This document shows, in pieces, positions 51,104 to 59,845 of a DNA stretch of 64,000 nucleotides. Source of the DNA: Pseudomonas sp. R37(2017). Lineage in GTDB: Bacteria; Pseudomonadota; Gammaproteobacteria; Pseudomonadales; Pseudomonadaceae. The translations under genes were made by a program, and so were the position numbers. Position 1 is the stretch's first letter. The number at the start of each line of letters is the position of its first letter. The notes beneath the pieces were generated by a model that was not told where the DNA came from, did no database searches, and saw only the letters and a list, made by a program, of their open reading frames with translations. The stretch spans positions 1-64,000 of the forward strand of contig NZ_NEHO01000021.1 in assembly GCF_002113375.1 (NCBI RefSeq), read 5' to 3'.

Positions 51104-52468
51104 ATGCAAGTCGAAAAAAGAAGCATCGATTTCATCCCCGAGACCGAACGCCACGGCAAGCCGGGCTCGCTGTTTCATATCTGGTTCGGCGCCAACATGA
51201 ACATCACCACCATCGCCTCCGGCGTGTTGCCGGTGGTCATGGGGCTCAACCTGTTCTGGAGTGCCCTGGCGATCATCATCGGCTCGCTGCTGGGGGCGAT
51301 CTTCATGGCCTCCCACTCGGCACAGGGACCGAAGCTGGGCATTCCGCAAATGATCCAGAGCCGGGCGCAATTCGGCGTGTTGGGGGCGGTGTTGCCGCTG
51401 CTGTTCGTGATGCTGATTTACCTGGGCTTCTTCGTCAGCAACACCTTGCTCGCGGCCCAGGCGCTGGCATCGGTCAGCCCATTGCCAATGCCCGGCAATA
51501 TCTACCTGATCGGCGCGTCGTGCTTTGTCGTCGCACTCTATGGCTATCGCCTGATTCACCGTTTGCAGAAGTTGTTGTCGATCCTGTCGCTGCTGGTGTT
51601 TGCCGCCGCCACGGTGCTCGCCTTGCAGTTGCCGATCCCGGCCGAACAATGGCTGCCAAACGGCTTCTCGTTGTCGAAGTTCCTGGTGGCGGTGAGCATT
51701 GCCGTGACCTGGCAGTTGTCCTACGCACCTTATGTCGCCGACTACTCGCGCTACCTGCCCAGCAGCACGCCGACCGCCCGGGTGTTCTGGTACAGCTACG
51801 CCGGCACGGTCAGCGGCGGCGCATGGATGATGATTCTCGGGGCGATCCTGAGCGTTGGCATCGGCGACTTCTCCAGCAACGTCGGCGGACATGTCGCCGG
51901 ACTGTTCGGCACTGGCGCGGTGCTGTTGTTCGCTTTCATCGTCTACGGCCAGGTGTCGATCAACGTGTTCAACCTGTACGGCGCGTTCATGTCGACCATC
52001 ACCGTGATCGAACCCTTTGCCCGACTCAAAGTAACGCCGCGGGTACGCGCTGTGTTCATGTTGCTGATCAGCCTGGTGGCCACGGCCCTGTGCACCATCG
52101 GTCAGGACGACTTCATCAACTTCTTCCTGAACTTCATCTTCTTCATGAGCTATTTCCTGATCCCGTGGACGGCGATCAATCTGGTGGACTACTACTGCCT
52201 GCGCAAAGGCCAGTACCGGATTGACGACATCTTCGACCTGAACGGGATCTACGGCCGGGTCAACCGGATCGCCTGCGGCAGTTTCCTGCTGGCGATTGCC
52301 CTGGAAATTCCGTTCATGAACACCACGCTGTACGTCGGCCCGGTGGCCACCGCGCTGGACGGGGTGGACCTGGCGTGGGTCGTCGGGTTGCTGGTGCCGG
52401 CGTTGAGTTATTACTGGCTGATGAAGCTCGGCAAGCGGGCGCCGATGATGGAATCAGCGACCGACTAA
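51104..52468 (+). CDS. NCS1-family nucleobase/heterocycle permease 2
   Basis: A 454-residue NCS1 transporter, about twelve helices, with QGPKLGIPQMIQSRAQFG (about 72-89), LSYAPYVADYSRYLP (about 205-219) and IPWTAINLVDYYCL. It is clearly a paralogue of permease 1 at 46.5 kb. Co-transcribed with the cysteine hydrolase (five-base gap). Two NCS1 transporters in one locus may import related substrates or act under different conditions. Confidence 0.88.
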   Translation: MQVEKRSIDFIPETERHGKPGSLFHIWFGANMNITTIASGVLPVVMGLNLFWSALAIIIGSLLGAIFMASHSAQGPKLGIPQMIQSRAQFGVLGAVLPLLFVMLIYLGFFVSNTLLAAQALASVSPLPMPGNIYLIGASCFVVALYGYRLIHRLQKLLSILSLLVFAAATVLALQLPIPAEQWLPNGFSLSKFLVAVSIAVTWQLSYAPYVADYSRYLPSSTPTARVFWYSYAGTVSGGAWMMILGAILSVGIGDFSSNVGGHVAGLFGTGAVLLFAFIVYGQVSINVFNLYGAFMSTITVIEPFARLKVTPRVRAVFMLLISLVATALCTIGQDDFINFFLNFIFFMSYFLIPWTAINLVDYYCLRKGQYRIDDIFDLNGIYGRVNRIACGSFLLAIALEIPFMNTTLYVGPVATALDGVDLAWVVGLLVPALSYYWLMKLGKRAPMMESATD

Positions 52469-52485
52469 AATTTCAGGCAAAAAAA

Positions 52486-52514
52486 ATCCCGGGCAGCTGA
52501 TGGACGCCCGGGAT
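52486..52514 (-). terminator. Terminator of the leftward polyamine-type operon
   Basis: Perfect 9-bp stem ATCCCGGGC / GCCCGGGAT with an 11-base loop. The T-run is on the minus strand (AAAAAAA upstream on plus), so it best ends leftward transcription from the glutamine synthetase-like gene. It also follows the permease 2 gene. Confidence 0.8.
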
Positions 52515-52652
52515 CTAAAAATGCATAAACCGTGGTGGTGAACGCGGCGCGAATATTACGGAATATTTCTTGCTGTAACAAGATATTTTTATTCACTATC
52601 CAGTTACTAATTCTTCTAACCCCTTCAATATCCACATATTTTCTAAGGACGA

Positions 52653-53999
52653 CTAGAGGAACCAGCGATACTCCCGCGCGCTGATGTCATGCAGAAATGC
52701 CAGATGATCCTGACGCTTGTTTTCGCAGTAGACGTCCACGAACTCCGCCCCCAAGCCTTCGCGCAGCGCTGAATGATTTTGCATGGACCGCACCGCTTCG
52801 AGCATTTCCAACGGAAAATCGATGCCACTGCCGCGGTCTTCGTTGAGCGGTGCAATCGGCTCGCGCTCCGCTTCCAGACCTTGCTCCAACCCCACCAGAA
52901 TCGCCGCCAATGCCAGGTACGGGTTGGCATCGGCGCCCGCCAGGCGATGTTCGATGCGCAGGTTCTTGATGTCCGACTCCGGAATACGCAAGCACGCGTC
53001 GCGATCCTCGAAGCCCCAACTGGCGCGGGACGCGACGTTCACCGTGGCGCTCAAGCGGCGCATGGCGTTGTGGTTCGGGGCAAAAATCGGCATGCAGTGC
53101 GGCAACACATCCAGGCAACCGGCCACCGCATGACGCAACGCCCGCTGGCCGTTCGCCGCCAGCAAGTTGTTGCCGGCCTGGTCATACAGGCTGACGTGCA
53201 CGTGCATGCCGCTGCCGGGGTGCTGCAAGTAAGGTTTGGCCATGAAGCTGGCGCGCAAGTTGTGCTTGAGTGCCACGCCGCGGGTGCTGCGGCAGAACAG
53301 GGCCGCCCAGTCGGCGGCGCGCAGGCCGTCGTCGCAATGGCCGAAGTTGATTTCGAACTGGCCCGGGCCGAGTTCGGCGGTGATCACCGTGGCATCGACG
53401 CCCTGGGCTCGTGCCGTCTCGACCATTTCATCGAGCACCGGGGCGAAGCGCGACAAGCGCTCGATGTGCATGTTCGGCTGATCATCGGCATCGCCGCTCA
53501 ACTCATCACGGGGAAACTGCGGCAAACCGTCCTTCAAGCGACTGTCGAACAGGTAAAACTCCAGCTCGAATGCCACCACCGGATGAATGCCTTTGCGCTT
53601 GAGCCGGTCCAGCACCCGCGCCAGCACTTCCCGTGGCTCGAATTCGATCGGTTTTTCCGTGCCGTCGGAGGTGATCAGCATCTGCCCCAGGGGCTGCTTT
53701 TCCCAGTTCACCCGCTTCAACGTGCCAGGCACCAGGCGGCGCAGCGCATCCGGATCGCCATCGTTGAAGCAGTAATCACCGATCTTGAACAACCCGCCCT
53801 GGGTGCCGAGCAGTATGCAGTTCTGCGGCAGTTTCAGGGCACTGCCGGCAGCGACTTTTTCCAGCATCTCGATCGGGTAGCGCTTGCCGTAGAAATGCCC
53901 CGGGATGTCCAGGGAAATCAGGTCGACGTAACGCACTTCGGGGTTGCAGTGGCGGAAGTTGCGAACCTCGGCCAGCAGATCAGAGCACACAGCATCCAT
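52653..53999 (-). CDS. Glutamine synthetase-family ligase (PauA/PuuA-like)
   Basis: A 448-residue GS-fold enzyme. GS signatures include PGQFEINFGHCDD (about 197-209), GSGMHVHVSLYD (about 264-275) and NPYLALAAILVGLEQG near the C-terminus. It lacks the adenylylation region of GlnA and resembles gamma-glutamylpolyamine synthetases (PuuA, PauA), which join glutamate to an amine. It is the last gene in an operon with an XRE-cupin regulator and a FAD oxidase, the usual partners. AAGGAAC before the start. Amine substrate unknown. Confidence 0.87.
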   Translation of the reverse strand: MDAVCSDLLAEVRNFRHCNPEVRYVDLISLDIPGHFYGKRYPIEMLEKVAAGSALKLPQNCILLGTQGGLFKIGDYCFNDGDPDALRRLVPGTLKRVNWEKQPLGQMLITSDGTEKPIEFEPREVLARVLDRLKRKGIHPVVAFELEFYLFDSRLKDGLPQFPRDELSGDADDQPNMHIERLSRFAPVLDEMVETARAQGVDATVITAELGPGQFEINFGHCDDGLRAADWAALFCRSTRGVALKHNLRASFMAKPYLQHPGSGMHVHVSLYDQAGNNLLAANGQRALRHAVAGCLDVLPHCMPIFAPNHNAMRRLSATVNVASRASWGFEDRDACLRIPESDIKNLRIEHRLAGADANPYLALAAILVGLEQGLEAEREPIAPLNEDRGSGIDFPLEMLEAVRSMQNHSALREGLGAEFVDVYCENKRQDHLAFLHDISAREYRWFL

Positions 54000-54019
54000 C
54001 GTTTTGTTCCTTGTTGTTA

Positions 54020-54574
54020 TCAGGTGTAAACCCAAAGCACGCGGGTCAGTTGGTCGGACAGGTTGCCGTAGCGGCAGTGCGCATGGCTGGCCAGTTGAAA
54101 GCTGTCACCGGGGCGCAGGGTCACCGGCTCGTTGTCGTCGAGCCACAGGGTCAGCTCGCCTTCGAGGACGTAACCGCCCTGCTCCGAACTGTCCTTCATG
54201 TGCCGGTCGCCGCTGCTGGCGCCGGGTTCGAGCTGGCTTTCGAGCATCGAGAACGAGGCACGCATTTTTGGCGACACCAGGATGTCGGTGATGCCGTCGG
54301 CGTAGTACAGCGTGCGCCGCTCGTCCGGGCGGGTGACCCAGGACAAGGCCATGGGTTTGGGCAGGCTGTAGAAATAGGTGGTCGGCACGCCCAGGGTTTC
54401 GCTGATGGCGGTCAAGTCCGCCACCGTCGGGCGCGACAGGCCGCGCTCGACCTGGGACAGGAAACCGACCGAGCGACCGATTTTGTCCGCCAGGTCCTTG
54501 AGGGTGTATTTCTTGTGCTTGCGCAGGTCCTGGATCAGGATCGCCAGCGCCGAGATTTCTTCTTGCATGTCCAT
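54020..54574 (-). CDS. XRE-family regulator with cupin domain (PuuR/PauR-like)
   Basis: A 184-residue regulator: N-terminal XRE helix-turn-helix (about 8-65, LADKIGRSVGFLSQVERG) and C-terminal cupin (about 100-180, with LEGELTLWLDD and LRPGDSFQL). PuuR and PauR have this form and repress polyamine genes until the amine or its gamma-glutamyl form binds. It lies between its probable target genes, 20-25 bases from each. The start MDMQEE is chosen over a longer reading that runs back to the oxidase gene. Confidence 0.88.
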   Translation of the reverse strand: MDMQEEISALAILIQDLRKHKKYTLKDLADKIGRSVGFLSQVERGLSRPTVADLTAISETLGVPTTYFYSLPKPMALSWVTRPDERRTLYYADGITDILVSPKMRASFSMLESQLEPGASSGDRHMKDSSEQGGYVLEGELTLWLDDNEPVTLRPGDSFQLASHAHCRYGNLSDQLTRVLWVYT

Positions 54575-54599
54575 ATCGAGGCTTCCGGAAAGTGTCGCT

Positions 54600-55889
54600 T
54601 CAAATGCTGTCGCGCAGTCGATACCAGGCCTTGCCAATGGCTTCCAACGGCGCGGCCAGGTATTTGCCGCCGGGAAAACTGCCGTTGTTCAGGCCCTGGT
54701 ACAAGGACAACTCGTCAGGCTGACCGAGTACCGCATCGGACACCGCCCGCGCCGCGGCCAGGGTCGGCAGCACACCATGCCCGGAATAGCCCTGCATCCA
54801 GTACAGATCGCCCCGTCGCCCGATATCCGGGGTGCGCTTGAGGGTCAGGTCGATGTGCCCGCCCCAGGCGAACTCCAGCCCGACGCCCGTGAGTTGCGGG
54901 AACACACGCTCCAGGAACGGCCGGGTGGCCGCGGCGATGTCCTTCGGCATGCCGCCCAGGTAAGTGCAACCACCGCCGAACAGCAGGCGGTTATCCGGGG
55001 TGCGCCGGAAATAATCGAGTACGAACTGGTTGTCGGTCACGCACACATTGCTCGGCAACAGCGCCGTGGCCTGGTCCCGGGTGAGCGGCTCGGTCGCCAC
55101 CTGATACGTCCCGACCGGCAACACACAACTGGCCAGTTGCGGATCAAGCCGATCAAGGTAAGCGTTGCACGCCAGCACCAGCACATCGGCGCGAATACGA
55201 CCGCGCTCGGTCGTCACCACAAAGCCGTCGCCCTCCTCGCCATAACTCAGCGCCTTGCTTTGCTCGTGGATGCGCCCACCGGCCCGCTCAATCGCATCCG
55301 CGAGGCCCAGGGCCAGTTTCAGCGGGTTCAAATGCCCGCCCTCGGGATCGAACAGGCCGGCCTGATAACGCTCGCTGGCCACCCATTCCGGCAACTGTTG
55401 CCGTGGAATGAATTGCAGTTTGTCATGGCCCCACTTGTGACTGGCCTCGTGCTGCCACTCCGTCAACAGGCCGACCCGACGCGGCATCACCGAGGTCCAC
55501 AGGTGACCGGCGCGGTAGTCGCAATCGAACTCATGCCGACCGGGCAAGTCACGCAGCTCGCGCGCGGCCCAGCGCATGCCGTCCCACAAACGCCGCGCCC
55601 GTTCGTAACCCAGCGCCGCTTCCAGCGGCGGCATGTCGCACGACCAACCAAGAATCGCCTGGCCGCCATTACGCCCGGACGCGGCCCAGGCCACCCGACT
55701 GGCTTCGAGCAACGTCACGCGCTTGCCGGCCAGCGCCAGGCGCAAAGCCGTATGCAATCCACTGAAACCGGCCCCGATGATCAGCACTTCAGTGTCTGAC
55801 TCACCCTCCAGAGCCGCGCGATGCACCAGGCGATCGGCGCAGGTGTGGGCGTAGTAACTGGCGACATGCTGAGTGGATTGCTGAAACAT
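54600..55889 (-). CDS. FAD-dependent oxidase (gamma-glutamylputrescine oxidase-like)
   Basis: A 429-residue DAO-family flavoprotein. The dinucleotide motif VLIIGAGFSGLHTALRLA is at about 33-50, followed by ASGRNGGQ, and a late GYSGHGVLPTLAAARAV near 365. It matches PuuB/PauB, which oxidise gamma-glutamyl-amines at the carbon next to nitrogen. First gene of the operon with the XRE-cupin regulator and the GS-like ligase. GAGG precedes the start. Confidence 0.87.
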   Translation of the reverse strand: MFQQSTQHVASYYAHTCADRLVHRAALEGESDTEVLIIGAGFSGLHTALRLALAGKRVTLLEASRVAWAASGRNGGQAILGWSCDMPPLEAALGYERARRLWDGMRWAARELRDLPGRHEFDCDYRAGHLWTSVMPRRVGLLTEWQHEASHKWGHDKLQFIPRQQLPEWVASERYQAGLFDPEGGHLNPLKLALGLADAIERAGGRIHEQSKALSYGEEGDGFVVTTERGRIRADVLVLACNAYLDRLDPQLASCVLPVGTYQVATEPLTRDQATALLPSNVCVTDNQFVLDYFRRTPDNRLLFGGGCTYLGGMPKDIAAATRPFLERVFPQLTGVGLEFAWGGHIDLTLKRTPDIGRRGDLYWMQGYSGHGVLPTLAAARAVSDAVLGQPDELSLYQGLNNGSFPGGKYLAAPLEAIGKAWYRLRDSI

Positions 55890-55963
55890 ACGGCCTCGTG
55901 AAATTTTTTATTTGTAATTTCATGAAAAAATACACGGTAAATTTCACGCAGGCAAATGGCGCA

Positions 55964-55999
55964 CAAAAAAATCCCGCCCAAGAGGACTTGGGCGGGATG
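55964..55999 (-). terminator. Terminator of the NADH dehydrogenase gene
   Basis: Perfect 12-bp stem ATCCCGCCCAAG / CTTGGGCGGGAT with a 4-base loop. On the minus strand it is followed by a run of seven T, 30 bases after the NADH dehydrogenase stop codon. Confidence 0.88.
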
Positions 56000-56025
56000 T
56001 CTGTTCAGGCGCGTCAGCGAAGGTA

Positions 56026-57228
56026 TCAGGCAATCGGAATCAGCGGATCGGCTGCGGCCCAGGCGGCGTTGCGGTCGGCCGCTGGCGGGTAGATCCATTG
56101 GGTGTTGATCTGGGTTTTCAGCGACTTGGCCTCCTCCTTGACCAACTTGACCTGTCGATCCCAACCCTCGGTGTACACCGCGCCCCAGGCGCCCAGGTCC
56201 AGGCAGGTCACGTACTTTGGCTGGCTGTAGGGCGTCGGGTCGACACCGAGGATCTGCGCCGCCACGTTATTGCCGGCGTGACGACCCAGGACAATGGCGT
56301 GCTGGCAGGTCATCAAGGCGTAGTTGCCGATCTCGTCGCTGGCCGCGCAGGCCACGTCGCCGGTGGCGTATATGTCTTCCTGACCGATGACTTTCAAGTG
56401 TGCGTCGACATGCAGACGGCCCAGGTGATCACGTTCGGCGGGAATCTGCTCGGTCAGCGAGCTGGCGCGAACGCCGGTGGTCCAGACCACGGTTTTTGTA
56501 TCGATGCGCGCCCCGTCGGACAGGGTGACGCCGTCGGCATCGACCGACACGACCGAAGCCTTCAAGTGCCATTTCACGCCGGTCGCCACGCTGGCCTCGA
56601 CGATCGATTGTGCAATTTCCTCACCCATCGAGCCGCCAATCTTGTCGCCGCGGTCCACGATGATCACATTGATGTCGGCACGGTCACCGAGGATGGCCCG
56701 CAAGCGGGTCGGCATTTCAGTCGCCGTTTCGATCCCGGTGAAACCGCCGCCGGCCACCACCACCGTGTTGCGCGCCTTGCTTTCGGGCTGGCCGACCAGT
56801 GCCTTGAGGTGGTTTTCCAGGCGCACGGCCTGCTCGATCTGATCGACGTCGAAGGCATGTTCAGCCACGCCAGGTGTGTTCGGCGATGCCAGGCGACTGC
56901 CGGTGGCCAGAACGAGTTTGTCGTAGCTGCAGACCTGTTGGGCACCTGCGGCATCGACATAGCCCACCTGTTTTTGCCCGACGTTGATGGTCTGCGCCGC
57001 GCCCTTGATGAACTTGACCCCTACAGCATCAAACAGCTCGCCAATCGGCGCGGCCAGTTGGTGGGCATTCGGCTCGTAGAAGCGCGGACGCACACGCAGT
57101 TCGGCCTGAGGCGCCAGCACAGTCACTTCGACATCGTCGTGGCCGTGAATGTCGAACAGACGCGTGGCACTCAATGCCGTCCACATGCCACCAAAACCTG
57201 CGCCGATCACCAGAATGTGCTGTTTCAT
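56026..57228 (-). CDS. Type II NADH dehydrogenase-like FAD oxidoreductase
   Basis: A 400-residue NDH-2-like flavoprotein with two dinucleotide-binding regions: ILVIGAGFGGMWTALSA (about 4-20) for FAD and VVVAGGGFTGIETATEM (about 155-171) for NADH. Conserved YATGDVAC (about 292-299) is near the flavin. It may pass electrons from NADH to quinone without pumping protons. It is divergent from a Rrf2 regulator that could control it. Expected length; C-terminal amphipathic membrane anchor not obvious. Confidence 0.85.
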   Translation of the reverse strand: MKQHILVIGAGFGGMWTALSATRLFDIHGHDDVEVTVLAPQAELRVRPRFYEPNAHQLAAPIGELFDAVGVKFIKGAAQTINVGQKQVGYVDAAGAQQVCSYDKLVLATGSRLASPNTPGVAEHAFDVDQIEQAVRLENHLKALVGQPESKARNTVVVAGGGFTGIETATEMPTRLRAILGDRADINVIIVDRGDKIGGSMGEEIAQSIVEASVATGVKWHLKASVVSVDADGVTLSDGARIDTKTVVWTTGVRASSLTEQIPAERDHLGRLHVDAHLKVIGQEDIYATGDVACAASDEIGNYALMTCQHAIVLGRHAGNNVAAQILGVDPTPYSQPKYVTCLDLGAWGAVYTEGWDRQVKLVKEEAKSLKTQINTQWIYPPAADRNAAWAAADPLIPIA

Positions 57229-57535
57229 TTTTAACTCCAGGGGATAAACAAGTGTTGTGAGTCACGCTCATCGGGAGCGGACATGAGGTCAGTGCCTTGA
57301 AGATGACCGACCAGTGTCGCTCGAGCAACTACGACTGTATTGATCCTAGTTAAATCCTGCAACCGGTTTTTTTTGATGGCCGCCACCGAACGCACCGACG
57401 CTGCGCAAGGAAAGCCTCAAGAACGCGTATGACAGCGATTTTTCAGGCCGAAAAAGAAAATCCAGGACGCGACGACTCGTTGCCCGGCTTGCTTCAGGCT
57501 GATAGGATTGGCGACTAATCAAGTCGGAGATCTGT
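57229..57535. other. Divergent promoter region
   Basis: Space between the NADH dehydrogenase and Rrf2 regulator genes. No gene or repeat is recognised; the sequence near 57335-57360 is AT-richer and may hold promoters. Confidence 0.5.
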
Positions 57536-58096
57536 ATGTCTCTTTACAGCGCGGGTGTCGAATACGGCATCCACTGCCTGCTTTTCCTGGTGGGCAATGG
57601 CGGGGATTCGCGCGAGGCGAGCGTGCGCGACCTTGCCGAACTGCAAGGCGTACCCCTGGACTACCTGGCGAAAATCTTCACCAAACTGGCCAAAGGCAAA
57701 CTGGTGGTCGCCACCGAAGGCATGCGCGGGGGCTTCAAGCTGGCCCGGCCCGCTGACGAAATCACTTTGCTGGATATCGTCAACGCCATCGACGGGCGCA
57801 AGTCGATCTTCGATTGCCGGGAGATTCGTGGCCGTTGCGCCGTGTTCGAGGGCGACCCGCCAGAATGGGCAATGGAGGGTCTGTGCGCGGTCCATGGGGC
57901 GATGATGGTTGCGCAAAAGCGCATGGAAGAAGCCCTCGCCCAACAAACCATCCTGGACATCGCCAGGAAATTCGGGCGCAAGGCTCCACCGGAGTTCGGC
58001 GTCAAAGTGGAAAGCTGGATGAACGAGCGTCGGGAACGCAAGAGTGCCGCCTCGTCGAGCGAGCACATCATCCCGACGACCAGTCTTTCAGACTGA
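57536..58096 (+). CDS. Rrf2-family transcriptional regulator
   Basis: A 186-residue Rrf2 protein. The winged helix (about 1-70; ASVRDLAELQGVPLDYLAKIFTKLAKGKLV) is followed by the dimer helix and three cysteines (FDCREIRGRC and GLCAVHG, about 97-122) spaced as in [2Fe-2S]-binding NsrR/IscR types. It might sense nitric oxide or redox state. It is divergent from the type II NADH dehydrogenase gene. A long C-terminal tail (from 165) is Ser-rich. Confidence 0.87.
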   Translation: MSLYSAGVEYGIHCLLFLVGNGGDSREASVRDLAELQGVPLDYLAKIFTKLAKGKLVVATEGMRGGFKLARPADEITLLDIVNAIDGRKSIFDCREIRGRCAVFEGDPPEWAMEGLCAVHGAMMVAQKRMEEALAQQTILDIARKFGRKAPPEFGVKVESWMNERRERKSAASSSEHIIPTTSLSD

Positions 58097-58103
58097 TCCA
58101 CAC

Positions 58104-58138
58104 AAAAAAACCGGATGCACGCCAGGCATCCGGTTTTT
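58104..58138. terminator. Bidirectional terminator
   Basis: Stem CCGGATGC / GCATCCGG flanked by A and T runs on both sides, between the convergent Rrf2 and lipoprotein genes. Confidence 0.9.
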
Positions 58139-58187
58139 CTCGATTCAGGCGATAAGCGGTCGGCGACGGCCTTTCTCTTTCCCGTGC

Positions 58188-58523
58188 CTACAGGCAGTCA
58201 CGCACGATCTTGCGCAGATCACCGGACTTGGCCCAAGGCGGCCCCTGATACAGCGAAATCTGGCTGCCATCCTTGTATTTCACGATATCCAGCACTTCGT
58301 CGGCCGTGATCACGCTGGGCGCGGTGATCCGGTATCCATTGGATATGGAAACCTGGGTCGTATTCGAGACTTCCTCTTGCCAGGCAGGCAATACGCACGC
58401 CGCATACTCTTTTGGCGTCTTTGCACTGTGCTTGCTGACATTCGGCTCGCCCGGCACCATCGACGCCGGCAACGAACACCCGGCCAGCAATGCCAGCGCG
58501 ACTCCCCCCATCAACATCCGCAT
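58188..58523 (-). CDS. Small lipoprotein of unknown function
   Basis: A 111-residue lipoprotein with lipobox LLAGC (Cys16). Two further cysteines (AACVLPAW and VRDCL at the end) may pair. Resembles small Pseudomonas lipoproteins without known role; segment AACVLPAWQEEV recurs in such proteins as I remember them, but no family name is certain. It is convergent with the Rrf2 gene. Confidence 0.7.
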   Translation of the reverse strand: MRMLMGGVALALLAGCSLPASMVPGEPNVSKHSAKTPKEYAACVLPAWQEEVSNTTQVSISNGYRITAPSVITADEVLDIVKYKDGSQISLYQGPPWAKSGDLRKIVRDCL

Positions 58524-58811
58524 GCTGCTTCCTTAAATTCGAAAAAAGAAAATGTAGCTCGCCGCTGTCCGCACATCCATCCCAATGCTTGGGCGACCGT
58601 CATTGATACCGTTTTCGCCAGTTAGTTCCTGGCCTGCGGTAATTTGATATCACTCTGCCGCCGAAAAAACCGACACTTGAGTAGAACAGCGTAGTTTTCC
58701 GTTCACGCTCTGTTTTCCCGACCAATGGAAATCCCGCTGATTCGGACGAACACAACCTCCGGTGCAGTAATCGGGTCTAAAATTCCGGAGTGCAGTATTC
58801 AGGAGGTCATC

Positions 58812-59051
58812 ATGTGGCTTAACGAATCGGAACAGGAACTTCGGCGTGATCTGCAAGGGCTTGCGTCGGATTTGCGCTGGTCGGCCGTGGAGCTTTTGCG
58901 CATCGAGCAGCAACTGCGCCTGCTCGGGAACGAAGTCGACGCGCAAGCGATTCAAAAACTGTGTGCTTTGTTTCAGGGGGATGAAGAAAAACTGTCCGGC
59001 TATGCCGAGGAAGTGAAAGCCAAGGTCATTAGCCGCAACAAGGAAAAATAG
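58812..59051 (+). CDS. Hypothetical helical protein
   Basis: A 79-residue cytosolic protein rich in Leu, Glu and Arg, predicted as two or three helices, perhaps a coiled coil (LRRDLQGLASDLRWSAVELL region). The strong AGGAGGT lies five bases before the ATG. No family is recognised. It is followed after 13 bases by the OsmE-like lipoprotein gene, likely one transcript. Confidence 0.7.
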   Translation: MWLNESEQELRRDLQGLASDLRWSAVELLRIEQQLRLLGNEVDAQAIQKLCALFQGDEEKLSGYAEEVKAKVISRNKEK

Positions 59052-59064
59052 CGGGAGCGCTGCC

Positions 59065-59415
59065 ATGAACAGGCCTCTAGTCACGCTGGTCGTCGCACTG
59101 ACCGCGTTGGCAGGTTGCAGCAACAACTCGATCTACCAGGACCAGCCCCTGGTTGCAAAAGTCAATACTGGCATGACGCAGGAGCAAGTCCGGCAAATCG
59201 GCGGCCAGCCCCTGGCGATCAGCGATCGCACCGTCGAACCCGGTACGTGCTTTGACTACAAACTGACTCATGCCGAACATCAGCAGACGTACAACGTCAG
59301 TTTCGATGGCCGCGGCATGGTCGATCACAAGAGCTTCATGACTTGCGCGGAATGGAGCCACGCACAGCAAAAGGCCCGGGAACCCTCCCGCCCCAGCGGA
59401 GGTGGTGGCTACTAG
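59065..59415 (+). CDS. osmE: OsmE-family lipoprotein
   Basis: A 116-residue lipoprotein: lipobox ALAGC (Cys18), then the SmpA/OsmE fold with VNTGMTQEQVRQIGGQP (about 34-50), GTCFDYKL and the FMTCAEW motif near 92. In enteric bacteria OsmE is induced by osmotic stress and its role is unclear. The start follows GGGAGCG. A C-terminal Gly/Ser/Pro tail is longer than usual. Confidence 0.82.
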   Translation: MNRPLVTLVVALTALAGCSNNSIYQDQPLVAKVNTGMTQEQVRQIGGQPLAISDRTVEPGTCFDYKLTHAEHQQTYNVSFDGRGMVDHKSFMTCAEWSHAQQKAREPSRPSGGGGY

Positions 59416-59423
59416 TACCCCCC

Positions 59424-59539
59424 CTGTAGGAGCGAGCATGCTCGCGATGGACGTCAACGATAACGCGGGCTGTCTGAATGCCCGCGTTGTCCTGGCATTT
59501 TTCGCGAGCATGCCGCAAGCGGGCACCCGCTCCTACAGG
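59424..59539. repeat. REP pair after the OsmE gene
   Basis: The left arm is short (GAGCATGCTCGCGATGG), the right arm long (GCATGCCGCAAGCGGGCACC). Confidence 0.88.
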
Positions 59540-59736
59540 GTTGTTTGTTGACTGCCCGCAGGTTTCGCAGCACGTGCCCTGTAGCCGGGCAGCGAAGCGG
59601 CGAATGCCAGCGCTTCTTCCCGACTGGCAAACGAGCCAAGCCGGTCACCCTGGGTACATACCCGCCAGGGACCGTTGTTCACGCTGAGTACGTCATACCC
59701 ATTCATGTGCATCTTGTTCAACATCGGAACGCTCAT
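59533..59736 (-). CDS. Small protein of unknown function
   Basis: A 67-residue protein with MSVPMLNKMHMNGYDVLSVNN and a short pattern, GPWRVCTQGDRLGSFASREEALAFA, which is like the DUF2188-type small repeats seen in other bacteria (strand, turn, helix). No signal peptide. AAAGGAGGTGACT precedes the start, so translation is likely strong. The C-terminal end reaches the edge of the neighbouring REP. Confidence 0.7.
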   Translation of the reverse strand: MSVPMLNKMHMNGYDVLSVNNGPWRVCTQGDRLGSFASREEALAFAASLPGYRARAAKPAGSQQTTL

Positions 59737-59845
59737 AGTCACCTCCTTTCGGGCAGTGATATCAGGTTGACTTGCTTACCTTACACCCACCCTTCTCCAA
59801 AATACCGACCAGCTGTCGCCATGGAAATTCCCGCAATCGGTTGCA

